Assembly: GCF_001039355.2 (NCBI RefSeq)
Contig: NW_019773699.1
Coordinates: 1 to 59,129 of the forward strand
Direction of reading: 5' to 3'
Length of the DNA: 59,129 bases
Source of the DNA: Lingula anatina
Taxonomy: Eukaryota > Brachiopoda > Lingulata > Lingulida > Lingulidae
Part shown: positions 1 through 13,000 of the stretch, one piece after another
How positions within the stretch are numbered: position 1 is the first letter of the stretch
Layout: the number at the start of each line of letters is the position of its first letter
The notes under the pieces: model-generated
The model's input: the letters and a program-made list of their open reading frames with translations, nothing else
Database searches by the model: none
Told to the model about the DNA's origin: nothing
Program-made: the position numbers and the translations under genes

Positions 1-209
1 TCAAAAATGAAATAAATAAATAGATAAATAAATAAAATAAATTACTTTAAATAATAATAATAATGAAATAAATAATAAATAAATAAAATTTTAAAAAGAT
101 AAATGTTCAACTCTGATCAGTGTCATTATTTAGATCACTGAGTGACCCATGGAGCAATACAACTTATTTTACAGATTAATCTATTGGTTCACCCCTTTCC
201 AAAAGTGGA

Positions 210-246
<37 letters not shown>

Positions 247-675
247 AAGCCAAACCCCTTCCTTCTGGACAAATATTGTTTACAAGCGTACAAATCCAGA
301 AATAAACAACACAGTTCTTATATTTTTAAAGTTTATTTACAAATGTTCACTTCAATGATCCATTTACTATATTATATATACATGGATCAAAAAACAGCCA
401 ATTGGTTTTAAGTTCACTTTTTTAGATGGTTTGGTCCACAGGTTAAGGAATATCAAAATTAAGGGAGAGGACTTTGCTTATCTGTGTCATTAGTCAAAGG
501 AACATACAGTGGCTTATTATTATCTATAAGTATGGGCACTATCTAATATCTAATTTGTCTAAATAGTATACAAAAGTCATCAATACTGTTATGAATGTGC
601 TTAATTCACTTTCATTTTTTAATAGCAATGTTTGCGATGGTTCTTGGATTGCTCTGTGCATTTTGACCATTTTCT
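1..675. other. 3' flank of HADHB, low complexity
   Basis: Contains AAATAAAT-type repeats at 10-100 and a 33-base A run at 213-245. No coding exon recognised apart from probable HADHB 3' UTR. Confidence 0.6.
332..337 (-). promoter_or_regulatory. Candidate poly(A) signal of HADHB
   Basis: AATAAA on the minus strand, about 340 bases past the HADHB stop. Other TTTATT words occur nearby, so this is only a candidate. Confidence 0.3.
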
Positions 676-3055
676 TTATTTTGGATATGCTTCTACTATC
701 ATTCCATGGCCCTGAAAAGAAAAACAAATATACCTCAATGGATTTTTCACATCATAATTTCCCTGTTTTCTTCCATTTAACAATCTATTTATTGTGGAAA
801 GGACTAGGTACATAACTCAATGCCTGTTCTCTGTTGAAAATTTTATCTATTGACTAATATTACTATTATATGATATTCATTCACCTGTCCACCAGCTGCA
901 CAAGCAGCCACTAAAGCCAGTTGTCCCCCCTCTTTGGCCAGTCTGTTAGCTGCAGTAGTGACCAATCGCACCCCTGTGGCACCAAATGGATGACCCAGAG
1001 ACAGCGATCCTCCCCATAGGTTAAACTTATCAAGTGGGAGAGCCCCAACCTGAAAAAGGCAGGTTATAGAATAGGGTACAGTTAATCTGACAACTTTCAG
1101 ATGGTTTTCTTCCAGCCTGTTTTGACTTTCGCAAACAATTCCCATCCTTTTGTCTAGTGATGAGTATTCAAAACAGTCTTCACATACTTTGATCTTAAAT
1201 GGCACAGGAGGCATAGAAACTAATTAAGTAAGAAATCTTGAGAATTTCTCAGAAAGATTTGTAACAGGTAAATACAGTCCCCATTAAAACTTATTTTTTG
1301 TCTCCCTAGAAAAGTAATAAGATTGAATTATAAAGGAAACTTCAACATACTTTTGATTGCCTGCCCATCCATTTCTGACAGAAGAGATCACTATCCATAG
1401 CCCTCAAGTTAGCCAAAATCTGACCCTGAAAATGAATGAAAGGAAAAAAAAAACAAATAAAAACAATTTCATTCACTGATGCATGCACCCGAACCCCATT
1501 GAGCTCTATTGCAACCTTGGAACTTTGTTACATTCATCATTTGCCAAACATACACAGTATAAGCAATTATTTTGCCACAAAGTAAAAAAAAAAAAAAAAA
1601 TGGCATCATCACATTTACACAAGAGGAAAAAATATACCCATATCAGTCAAATTCAGAGACTGTTATTGTTATTAAAAGGAGTTATTCAAAGTTTCCAAAT
1701 CATATGACTTATGGACTTACTGCAAAAGCTTCATGGAACTCAAAACAGTCAATATCTTGAATTGTGAGACCATTCCTTCCAAGAACTTTGGGTGTTGCAT
1801 ACGCTGGACTGGAGTGGAAGAAAGAGCATTGTTGCAACTATCAAAATATATAAAACCATACATTTAAAAACAAAATCAATGTACTAAACAATAAAAAAAA
1901 AAATTAGATAAAAAATAAAAATATGCAGACCTGTCATTGTCAATTATATCTTAAAAGGCATCAAATTTGTATTTTTAGAAAGATGACAAACAAAAAATCC
2001 AGTGTAAACAAATTTCAAGCAAGTGTTATGAAATAAAAATTTAGATCAGTTACTACATTTTGGATTTTTTCCTTTTTAATTGACATTTAGTCATCTTTTG
2101 CAAAACCAACTGATCAAAAAACTCTACTCAGACTAAATCGAATTACAAGCATATTGGCTAGGGGGAGTATGTTTCTGCTGAAACCCACCCAAGTAAGAGC
2201 TGATCTTTGGGGTCTTGTGCTACATAGACCCAGTCCCTGAGGTATGCCTTAGGTTTGTACCCCAAAGCTAGAGCTTTTTCTTCAGACATAATCAGGCAAG
2301 CTGATGCACCATCGGTCTGGAAAATAGATATCAAATCACAACTTGAATAAATGTATTTCAAACTGAAGGTAAACAGAATGTATATATGATATTAGTTAAA
2401 TGCAGTTTTAGCTAATAAAATTCACAGGGTGCATTTTCAACTTTGTGTGCATAGATAAGTATAGTCTCATAAAAAAAATCAATGTCTCCACCAACTGGAA
2501 ATTAGCAACTTTTCTTTCATTTTACAAGGGATCACATTGTTTGCCACTGTCTATTAAAGATTCCAGTATACTAAACAAATGTAGTAAAAGATATATTCAA
2601 CTTAATATGGGAGTAATACATTTCTAAGATCTTTCTCCATGATACAACATCTTAACTATAATCATACTCTTGTAAAAGTTTCAATTCAGAGATAAGAAGG
2701 TATTTTAGCACATATATAAGCTTATAATGTAAGGACAATATGTAAAGTTTAGGTATTGAAAATTAAAATTGTGTGATCCTCTCATTACTGACCAGATAAA
2801 CATTGAAAAAGAAAAGAGAGATAAAGATGGACTAATAGTCCTTACCAGAAAAGAGGCATTGGCTGCAGTAATGGTGCCATGGGGTTTAATGAATGCTGGC
2901 TTAAGCTTGCTGAAGTCTTCCACACTAGAGGGCCTCACTCCATTATCCACAACCACTGCATCAGCCTTCCCTAGAAAATATGTTTGACATCATGTAACAG
3001 CATGCACCTCTTACTATACAAAGCATTCACAATAGTTTTTCAAATATGAAACAGC

Positions 3056-3114
<59 letters not shown>

Positions 3115-6100
3115 CATTAGATGAAGTACATGTATCTATAAATAATAATCACCTTTTTCTCACAAGATCTGCTTTACATGTATTTTTGCACCAAATCCCT
3201 GAATAATTTTTAAGAAGAAATTCACAATTTTGAATCAACTGTTTATTCTTACAAATATGTACTACTTCTCTTATTTAAATCTCATTATACATTGTTTATT
3301 ATTATATATATCTACCTGGCACAGAGGTAGGCATCACATCAGTCAACAATCCCTCCTTGATAGCTTTGGCTGCCATGCTATGAGATCTTACAGCATATTC
3401 GTCCTAAAAAATTGAAAATTAAATAAATGATAAAATGCATTCCATTTTATAACACAAGTATTTGATATCCCAAGGGGGCAATCAGTAATTAGCTGGTTAG
3501 GGTCAAGCAGCATCCAGGCTTGTGGGCTTATCAAACCAGGGTAAATTTACAAAAAAAAAAATTAAAATTAAATTTTAAAAAATTTAAAAAAATAACTTCA
3601 ATATGTGAGATAAGATAAGGATCCTGCAATGACACAAGATGGTTATGAAATCAATTTAAATCACAAATCTGATCTAGACACCTATAAATACAATACTTAA
3701 AATTATTCAAATAAAATAAGTGAACCTGTCATTAGACGCAACTCAAATTGTCTTCACTGATGTTTTTATGATAAGATTTCACATAGTTTCTCTCTTTATT
3801 ATTATTTTTTTAATCCTATTCTTTTTTTTGCCCACCTGTTCTCTCCTGCTTACACCAAATGCACCAGCAAGTCTGTCAGCTGAGTGACCCATCACTTCAT
3901 TGGTAGAGAATTCTGCTACAGATGGAGCCTAGAAGACAAGATTACAAAAATTACAAACGGAACAGCAGGGGAAGGAAAGTGTATCCTGAATTATATTATG
4001 GTCATAAAAAAATAGTTCATTACCATAAAACAGGGTCTTGCTGAAAACTCTGTAGTTCCTAATTGCTGTGTGTCAACTTTTATATATGCATTCTTTGTTG
4101 TTTACAGATACAGTTAATAACTTAACATCTTCTAAAATTAATAATCCTCATATGAATCCTTGCAGTTATTTGGAGGATATACTTTTAAAAAGATCTCCTA
4201 AAAGAAGCATAACCAGTTTTAATGTGAAATAAAATTACTTACATCTGGTGTAAGTGCTTTTAGACTCATCATTTGCAAAGCTAGACCTATCAGTTCACCC
4301 TTAGACTTGGCCCTGCTCATCTGGATCAAAATTTCCCTGCCTTTACGGCTGAAACGGATGGGGGCATCAGACATGAAGTCCACTCCTCCAGCAACCACAC
4401 AATCTGAGTGTCCAGTAGTTATGTAGTTCCAAGCTGAAAAGACATAAATCATAATTACTTTATGTTTTTGAGGGAAAAAGAATGGAAAGAATTATTGTTA
4501 GCAATACCAAGTTTCTGTATTCTGCGTTAAAAGCTTTGAACTTCTTTAGTTACAAGTGTACAGAGCTGATAAAATGATATTTCAAACTTTTTTTGTTTCA
4601 AAATAAGAAGCATGTGACTAACGTGATGCTATACTGACAAATTGTAGTACCATTTAAATCCTGTACACTTAGTATTATCAGAAATATTTAGCTTGTGCCT
4701 TGTTACAGGCTAGTACTGAGGAATCAGCTCTAACTAAGGCCGAATTCAAAACAGTGGACTAACTAGTTTGTGGGTCAAATGTGGCAACCCACTAAAAAGC
4801 TTGCTGTGTAATCCACTAATAAAATAGACACTGAATAGATTCCCCATGGTTAAGTATTCAAGTGGGTTGGTCATATTTGACCCTCTGGCTAGTTTGTCCA
4901 CTGCTGTGAATGCAGCCTAATTTATATCAACTTTATCTTTCATCATTATCAAAAAAAGTTCAACACACCAGATGTGATGGCTTGGTTTGAAGAGATACAA
5001 GCCTGTGTCACAGTGTGAGCAGGGGCACTTTGTGGAATCCCAGCGCCAAGGGCAGCCTGATGATAAAAAAAGTTCATTATTTTTTTCACATTTTACTATA
5101 AATTTCCTCTAACAAATTGAACCAGTTCTACATCAGATTCTATTACATAAATCAAACCTTTTGGCACCTTATACCTATCCTACCACAGCTCATTATTATC
5201 TAAAATTACCATTCATGAAGAGAAACAATTTAAAAAGAAACAGATATTTATGGTTTATCATATGTGGAAGCATGTTATCATACCTCCCTGGCAATATTGC
5301 TTGTCTTCACTTCCTGAATCACAGTTCCAACAATTACATTATTTATTTCCTCTGCAAGAAAGATAATAAGACATGGTAATTTTAACAGAAATTTGAAAAT
5401 AAGATGCATTACAAATTAAAATAATAATAAAATAAAAAAAAAATATATATATATATATATAAAAGAAAAATATATTCTATTCATATAAAAAAATCAAATA
5501 TCCACACTTCTCACATATTTTAGCACAAAAAAGCACAGCTCATGCTTTTGCATGATAAAGTTCCAGCTTAAATGCCTAGTTCTTTAAGACTCAACTACAT
5601 AACTGTTAAAAACAACCATAAATGGTGAACCAAGTCTGGAAATGTCCCAAATCAATAGGTCATATGGGAACAGGATGCCATGACTATGGTTTCACATCTG
5701 GAAAAAGTTTATATTAAATGACACCTACCTTTGGGTATTTGTGTATGTTCTAGGAGAGACCTGGAAAAGATACAGGTAAATTAAAAATGAGCTTGGTTAA
5801 TGCAGCCTGTGTTCCATAACCGTCATGACCCAGCTTCTTCATTTCCAAATTTCATGTATGCTTGTGTCCACTCAACTTTAGTGGCATCAATTTAAAAGTA
5901 TACCACACCAATCACAGGTCTATTTATTTTGTCCATATGGTCTTCTACAGAACAACCTGGACAACCAAACACGTTTTAGTTTGCACAGTTAGCTTCAATC
6001 AAACGTGCTGATGAAGTCCAGTGCAAATTAAGACTTGGAAATGAAGAAGCTACCAAGCATTGGATCTATTGCTCATAGTAACTTAAAACTTATAAAATGA

Positions 6101-6647
6101 TAAAATTCAAACAATTTTATTGTTGTTAAAGCAGTCAAACAAACTATTCCTGTATTCACTTTTTTTTTTTTTCACAAGGAAGAAAGTTTCTTCGACTTTT
6201 AACTACAGTTCTTATCTGCTATAATATTAGGTATAGTGACCAAAATGTACATATTTGTAATGGCTTGATGAACAAAATTCAACTGAAGTACATATATTAC
6301 ATAAAATATTACTCATGGAGAATTGATTAGGAAACAAACACTTAGAGCTAAACAAAAATACCTCTTTTCCTTCTTAATAACTGTCCATCCTGAAAATTTC
6401 ACAAAATTTGAGTAGCACTTTTGGGTTTTCTATTTCTACCAAAAAGACAAAAATAAACACACAATACTGTAGAAAACAGTTTTATCATTAGCAGAGAAAA
6501 TTAGCCCTAAATTCACTTACTGTATAGCTTTTCTCTGCAAATCATGAGGCATCATATTTTTGTAGTCTGTGCCAGACTTAAGGAAAGGGGTCCTTACTCC
6601 ATCCACCAACACCACATTCCGTAGACCACGGCTTAAATCTCTTTTCC
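676..6647 (-). CDS. HADHB: Trifunctional enzyme subunit beta (3-ketoacyl-CoA thiolase), mitochondrial; 13 exons, 5' end missing
   Basis: Catalyses the thiolytic last step of long-chain fatty acid beta-oxidation in the mitochondrial trifunctional complex with HADHA. Exons in transcript order: 6521-6647, 5729-5760, 5284-5351, 4969-5056, 4243-4433, 3836-3928, 3316-3403, 2846-2970, 2189-2316, 1721-1808, 1351-1425, 885-1049, 676-711. All have GT/AG borders and phases agree throughout, giving about 434 residues before the stop at 676-678. Visible thiolase hallmarks are the nucleophilic Cys in [11 protein letters not shown], the GHPFGATG histidine, the second active Cys in AACAAGGQG, and the HADHB-type segments [23 protein letters not shown] and [15 protein letters not shown]. 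The family is usually about 470 residues, so the mitochondrial leader and first 30-40 residues lie in an unseen upstream exon (the first listed exon begins in phase 1). The 32-bp second exon is supported by phase and by continuity of the protein. Confidence 0.95.
3061..3111. repeat. (CT)n microsatellite in a HADHB intron
   Basis: About 25 uninterrupted CT units between the exons at 2846-2970 and 3316-3403. Confidence 0.95.
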
Positions 6648-7379
6648 CTGGAAAATTCATAGGAACTGAAATTCGTACATCTAAAATATTTTACAATTAA
6701 GTCTCAATCAATCATTTTATTTTTCAAAATGAGAAAATATAATTAACCTTTCAATTCCTACTATCAAATGACTGGATTATTAGTGTAACTATACACCATT
6801 CTTGTCACCAGACAAAATCCAAAGATAAAATGTCTTTAACAATAAAATCCCCTGTCCACACTTTTTTACCATCTATGTCAATGAAATGAGACATTAACCC
6901 CATAGGATCCAGTTAATGCTGACCCATAAAGCTCTGCTGTGCCCAATTAATTCTGTGAGCTAGCCTTGAAAAGCCGGGTCACCTCAGTAAATTGGTCATA
7001 ATTTATTTGTTTGCCTTTATTACCCATACAAAGTATACATTTTTAAAAAGCCAATATTTCAAGCTAAATGAAAATAGAATTACATTTAAATTTAACATGC
7101 AGTATCAAAAGTTATAGCCGGTTAAAAAATACATTTTCATTTGGTAATGGGTAAAATAAAACAAAGCTGATTTATCTTATGCACATCATTTTTTTATTTT
7201 TACATACATTTGCCTGAAAATTCACAGGGATGATGTCAACTATAGTAACTTTCAATCCAGGAAATTTCAGCAATTTATCTCTATCAATTTTCAAGTTATG
7301 ATCGTTTTGCTATCAGGTATACGGTAATATGCCAAACAATTCGACCAAGATTAATTAATTAATTTCATGGAAATGCCAG

Positions 7380-7581
7380 TTTGGTCGAATTGATTAAAAT
7401 ACAGCAAATGGAAACCTTTGATATCGTCGGATTGTTAGGGGCATCTGCCAAAACGTCCATCTTTCCGGAAGTATTGCATTTTACCGGAAAGGTTACGCAA
7501 GATAAGCCGCAAATGAATGTGTTTCTTAAGGAAATTGAAAGCTTTTACCAGGAATGTGTTTATTTAAACGAACTTTTACAG
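7380..7581 (+). CDS. Unrecognised coding exon
   Basis: Open frame of 67 codons bounded by a possible acceptor (CCAG at 7376-7379) and a donor (CAG|GTGTGT). The translation looks like real protein: SLVELIKIQQMETFDIV near the start and FLKEIESFYQECVYLNELLQ at the end, with predicted helical character. I do not recognise the family. An internal Met (METFDIV) at 7408 could be a start. GC content is higher than in the surrounding DNA. It lies between the divergent HADHB and BBOX-like genes, just upstream of a retroelement tail, so it may be an isolated exon of an interrupted gene or a first exon whose partners are not visible. Confidence 0.45.
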
Positions 7582-7621
7582 GTGTGTTTTAGAGAGTATT
7601 TTAACTTATTCAGTAACTGTT

Positions 7622-8007
7622 TGGTATGGACGTGCAACTGTGGAGGAGAGGAACAAGTTGGAAAAGATCGTCGAAACTGCAGGGATTGTAATTGGAACAG
7701 ATCTAACTCCCGTCCATACTATATATCTAGACAGGACTAAAAAGAAAACATTATCAATAATGACAGACAGTTCCCATCCAGCCCATACCCTTTTTAAATT
7801 TTTACCTAGCAATTCGAGACTCTTAGCTTTTAAGGGTAGTAAGCGATTTTTAAATAGCTTTTATCCTTCGGCAGTAACTATTTTTAACTCTAACATGTAA
7901 TTTTAATTTAAATTTTTTATATTTCAATGGCGCTACTACAGGGCAAAAGATTCCCGATTTTATACATTTGTATTTTATTGGCTTAATAAATTATTATTAT
8001 TATTATA
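7622..8007 (+). mobile_element. 3' end of a non-LTR retrotransposon (RT ORF C-terminus plus TTA tail)
   Basis: The frame 7622-7900 encodes a C-terminal stretch typical of CR1/Jockey-like reverse transcriptase ORFs: WYGRATVEERNKLEKIV, then SHPAHTLFKFLPS and a terminal NSFYPSAVTIFNS before the stop at 7898-7900. About 90 bases of 3' UTR follow and end in a (TTA)n run at 7991-8006, a tail seen in many such elements. The 5' part is missing, as expected for 5'-truncated insertion. Confidence 0.8.
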
Positions 8008-8334
8008 CAGTGCATAACTAAAAATTTAATTAACATATTCACTGTATACATGTATAATTGTTACTGCATTGTGATGCATTAAGTCCTGTAGTCTTAAGTC
8101 CAAGCACAATGGAAATGTTAAGGTACCGGTACAATGTACAACAGTAGAGACTTTGACACTAATAGGGAGTGGAGAGGAATTAACAAGATTGGATAAATAT
8201 GGTATGATACACATTATGTAATGCATATACTAGTACAGTACACAGTACCCAGAATATTTAATTGTTAGTGGCTATGGATCAACCAACAGTGGGAAATTCC
8301 TAGAATATTTTCCCAGTATTATAACCACCCTCTT

Positions 8335-8505
8335 CAGGCCCGTAGCCAGGGGGGCTCGGGGGGTTCAAAAGAACCCCCCTTTTTGCTGGAAAAAGGTCCA
8401 CCCTGGGTAAAATTTGACCTAGGTGCATGGGGATTATATGGTAAAAGCCTAGGTCCACTTTTTTAGAAAAAGAACCCCCCTTTGAAATTGCTGGCTACAG
8501 GCCTG
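8335..8505. mobile_element. Palindromic MITE-like element, 171 bp
   Basis: Ends are inverted repeats, CAGGCCCGTAGCCAG and CTGGCTACAGGCCTG, with a GGGGGG/CCCCCC foldback inside. Both sides carry CTCTT (8330-8334 and 8506-8510), consistent with a 5-bp target duplication. No coding capacity. Confidence 0.75.
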
Positions 8506-8923
8506 CTCTTACATGTAACACATAATCAGTCACTGCTACATTGTGGTAATATGATTTAAGTGATGTTGTTGTAATGCACGCACAAATATACCTGTACATC
8601 GTGTATATCCTTACTGGTCACAGGAATGAAAATTTCACCTACTACAGGTAGTAGCAGGTTAAATTTTCCGGGACATACTGCGTTGCACTGTTGAAGTCTG
8701 ATTGCCTTACTTTGATACTTAGTTTACACATGCATACAATACACATGTATACACGTGTATTTTTTTGGCCTTTAGTCGTATGTGCCTCGAGCTCTTAGCA
8801 AATAATATTTTAAATCCCATCAGTGATACATTTTTGCCTGTTAATATGATGCTTTTACAAGTTTTAGAATGCTGACAATTATGCATGGTCATTGCTTTTC
8901 TTTAAAATTCTAATCCTGTGCAG

Positions 8924-9954
8924 TTTATTTTATAAAGGCTGATGATGATTATACAGTTACTGTCACCTGGGAGGATGGTCACAACAGTTCCTTCAAGGCA
9001 GACTGGTTACTGTACAGGAGTTTCAGTTCAGAGCAGCAGCACCGGCGTCTACGCCTGTACCGCCCTGAGTGGAAACACTGGGGTGCAAATGAAATGCAAG
9101 GAAAGATACCACAGTTTGCCTTTGGTGAAGTAAGCTTATTCATGTGTTCATCACTCAGGAGAAATAAAACCTATGGCCTCTGCAGTCAGGCCTTTTCTTT
9201 ATGAGAAACATTATACTTGTGATTAAATTTAGGAAAGAACCCACAAATTATCCAGTAAGGGGGATAAGGGTGTGTGAGTCACTTGTGTTTTAGATAGGCT
9301 GGACTATATAGTAGAAAGCGAGATGCTTGGGTAATTTGGTTAATACACTATAATAGTGGAGCAGTGGAGAAAACAAGGTGTTTCAGACTGGTGATTCCAC
9401 CCTTTTAAATGCTGTGACAATTTCATTTTAGCAGATACAGTGTTTTTTATGACTTTTTAACAGACCAATTAAATGTACTGTTTTGTCTTCATTTAATGAG
9501 TTGTCAGTGGCTGTACCATAAAATATTGGCAGAATTCAAATTCATTCCCAGGTTTGCACATTATTTCTCGACACCTGGTCTCTTTTTGCTTGCAAATCAG
9601 GTCAAGTTATTCCTTATTATGTATACACACTACCCATATACTAGTACTACAGGACATATAATATGATAGTTGATTAAAAGGTCCATATACATACTTTCCA
9701 AAAACATAATAAAAAATTTTTTTTTGTTCTCTAGTATGATGAAACAATACCAGAACAGTATATTGGTACAGTATGTTGGTCTGTTAAAAAGTCATATATT
9801 AGTTATTACTTATTCATCAGTTATAAAAGTCAATACAATGTATAAGTTAACAACATCACATTAATTATTAAATATAAATAGTTTTCATGTGTGATTGTCT
9901 GGGAGTATACAGCAAAAGATATGAAAAAATATCCATCTGATATGCAGTATATCT

Positions 9955-10003
<49 letters not shown>

Positions 10004-13000
10004 TATGTATTCATAAACTGTATATCACATGGATATTTTTTCACTTTTCCTACTTTTCAGGTGATGTCTGAAGATCGCAGTCTGCATGACTTCCTGCATA
10101 CCCTGGATGTGATGGGATTAGTAATGCTGAAGAATACCCCTACTATGACAGGCCAGCTGGAGAAACTTGGCAAAAGGATTGCGTACTTAAGGCCTACCAA
10201 CTACGAGTAAATCTAATGCTTCTTTTACTGAATTCTGGCTGAAACTGTTTTCCACACTAAATGCTAAAATATTTATTTTTATTTTACCTTATTTTTAAGG
10301 AACTAGAAAAAGCTGTAAAACAATGAATCACAATTGCAGTGAAATGATCTAATTTTTTTAATTTCTTGCTTGAAATATTTTTTATACCTTTCATTTCTCT
10401 TTTTTTAAATACTTGAACTTTATATTTATGTGCAATTCCTTTCATTTCTGTGAATGAGATGTAGAATGGGGATAGAGAGAGAATTTCTGTATACTTGCAT
10501 CTTGAGAAGTGAACGTGTTATCTCTTTAGCTTATAAAATGAAATACGCATGCAATATCTTTTCATAAACAAATTGGCTTAAGCTACATGCCTATACTGAC
10601 ACAACTCTATTGTAGCATGTGTGTTATGCTTACTAACTGGGTTATTTCATTACTCTCAAGGTTGGTATTTACGGTACAGAACAAGGTTGCTCCTAATAAC
10701 TTGGCATTCACTGCCAAACGTCTTGGACTTCACAATGACCTGCCATTTTATCATCACACACCAGAGGTGAGAGGTCTGTGTAGTGCACGCTTTGTTGAAG
10801 GCTGTCAGCCTGCTTCTGCTAACAGAATGCTAAATGACCACTATTCTAAAGGAAATTTTAGCAGTTACTAAATTGCATAGTCATTCTGTAGATACTAATC
10901 ATGCTTGCATTCAAGATTTTTTTTGTATCTAGATTATATGGCCAGACACTGTTTGGACATGTAGGTTTCATTTGCTGCATCTGCCATCGCCATCACTGTG
11001 AACTTTCCTTGTAAGCACCTTAAAGGGAAAAACAACTTATTTATCAGTCCTAAACTTACAGGAATAATTCATAATACTAAAATAACCAAATTGGATTATT
11101 TTTTCTTGAAGTAATTTTTTGTGAGTTCTTCATTTTATCCCAAAAGGCATGCTCATTGTGTGAATTAGTCTTCCCATACATCTGAAGCCCTGTGCTAGTT
11201 ACATTTCCAAATGTACACAGTAACAGCACTACATAATCACAATTTTGTGGGGATTATACTGTTAATCATAATGCAATGTTACATCGGAAAAATACAAAAT
11301 GAATAAGTAAATATATAAACATATTTTGTCCACTTTCATTGTTATTGAACTGTTTTATTGTTTCTGACAGTTTTGTCATGTATATGTCTGTCCATGTGAC
11401 AGCTATGCTGCCTTGTTTGGGATAAAAACTACTGGTAGTGTGATTTATTAAGGCATATGCAGTGGTAGACAAATCCCCTCCTCTGCCCCAGTTAGTAACA
11501 GTCAATAGCTTAATGATTCTTATAACCCCTTTTACTTCTTGACATAAAATAAAGATTTTTTGAGAGACATGTTTCATGACAGCTGGTTGGTATTCAAGTA
11601 GCATATTAATACACAGCGTGGAGTCTGCATCTGCCACTGCATTTGTCAACAGAAATCTGGTCAAAAGTTACCTTGGTTGTGCTTATCCTAGCTTGAAACC
11701 AGATTATGTTGTGATTTGTTACAGGACGGTGTTTACTGTAATCAGCAGGAACAATGCCAATAACCTAGCTTATACCCGGCGAAGGCTTGGTCTGCATATG
11801 GATCTGCCCTTCTATGAATATTCGCCAGAGGTATAAGTCATGTATTATCAGATAAATTCGGAGAGGTATAAGTGATTAAAGTGATGTATTATTAGATAAA
11901 TTCTTCAAGAAAAGACAATGCTTTATTGAAATTGAATGCTATGTTAGTGGTCTTTGATAATGTGATTGCATGGTCTCTTCCACACTTTCAAAACTTGTGT
12001 CCACCTAGGAACCTCCAAACAATGTTTCTTGGTTCCTAGATCCAAACCCAATGTTCTGATTCAAGTTGTATTTCTTTCATTCCAGAGATGAATTATTGCA
12101 AAATTATATCTTGCCTCCATGCTTGATCACAAATTTCATATCAGGTTTTCAGTTAATGCAGTTGAATGTTTTATGCAAGTTTATAGTACTGGTTTAATGT
12201 TGTAAAACAAATTTGTTATTCCCATGCCTTTGCATTTTGTGGCAGATCATTTGGGACCCAGATTAGTTTCTTTACTTGATCAGTACGTAAATCTGAAAAT
12301 AACATTGTATATTATGGAAGGGTATATCATTTTAACATGATGTGTATGGTAGAGGGTACATGTGAATGTTGCCTGCAAAACTGTGGCTTTGAAAAAGCTT
12401 ACATTCGCAGTTATACAGTTTAATTAGTGTTTACTCATATATGTCACATACATTTGTACATATTTGACATTTAAGATATGGGTCAGCACTTTTGTTCTGG
12501 GCAACAGTGAATATTCTATGGAATAGATTAAACAGTAAACAAAAAAAAAAAAAAAAAAGGACTCTCTGAAAAGCAAGTAAAACCAGAAAGCTTGAAAAAA
12601 TAGTAAGATGTACCTTTAGTGCATATTTTATTAAATTTTAAATTAAAATGCCGATTGATACAATGTTATTTAAAGCACTGATCTATGTACAAGTGGTATT
12701 GTCATTTCTGTTGGTTCCTATGTATAACCTGATAGATGCCAGCAACCTGAAGCATGTACAAGTCTTCCTCAGTCATTTTAAAAGTGCATATATTATATGT
12801 AGATTCAACTGCTGCACTGCATCAAGCAAGCTGATGGGATGGGTGGAAGCAATGAATTTGTAGATGGACCTTACGTTGCCAAGCAATTGAGGGACCTTAA
12901 TCCAGAGGCCTACAAAACGCTTACAACGACCTTAGTGGACTTTTACGATGTTGGAGAAGAGGCTTACAAGTTCAACTTTGCTTATAGATGGCCAGTGATA

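Noticed and set aside
142-411. 89-codon plus-strand frame
   Set aside because: It contains a poly-Lys run from a poly(A) tract and has no protein-like conservation.
6660-7379. Search for the HADHB leader exon
   Set aside because: A minus-strand ATGACCAATTTACTGAG followed by a GT near 7000 ends in the wrong phase, so no start exon is claimed.
8942-9133. Plus-strand frame beginning MMIIQLLSPGR
   Set aside because: It is a +1 frame over the real BBOX exon, whose correct frame reads DDDYTVTVTWEDGH.
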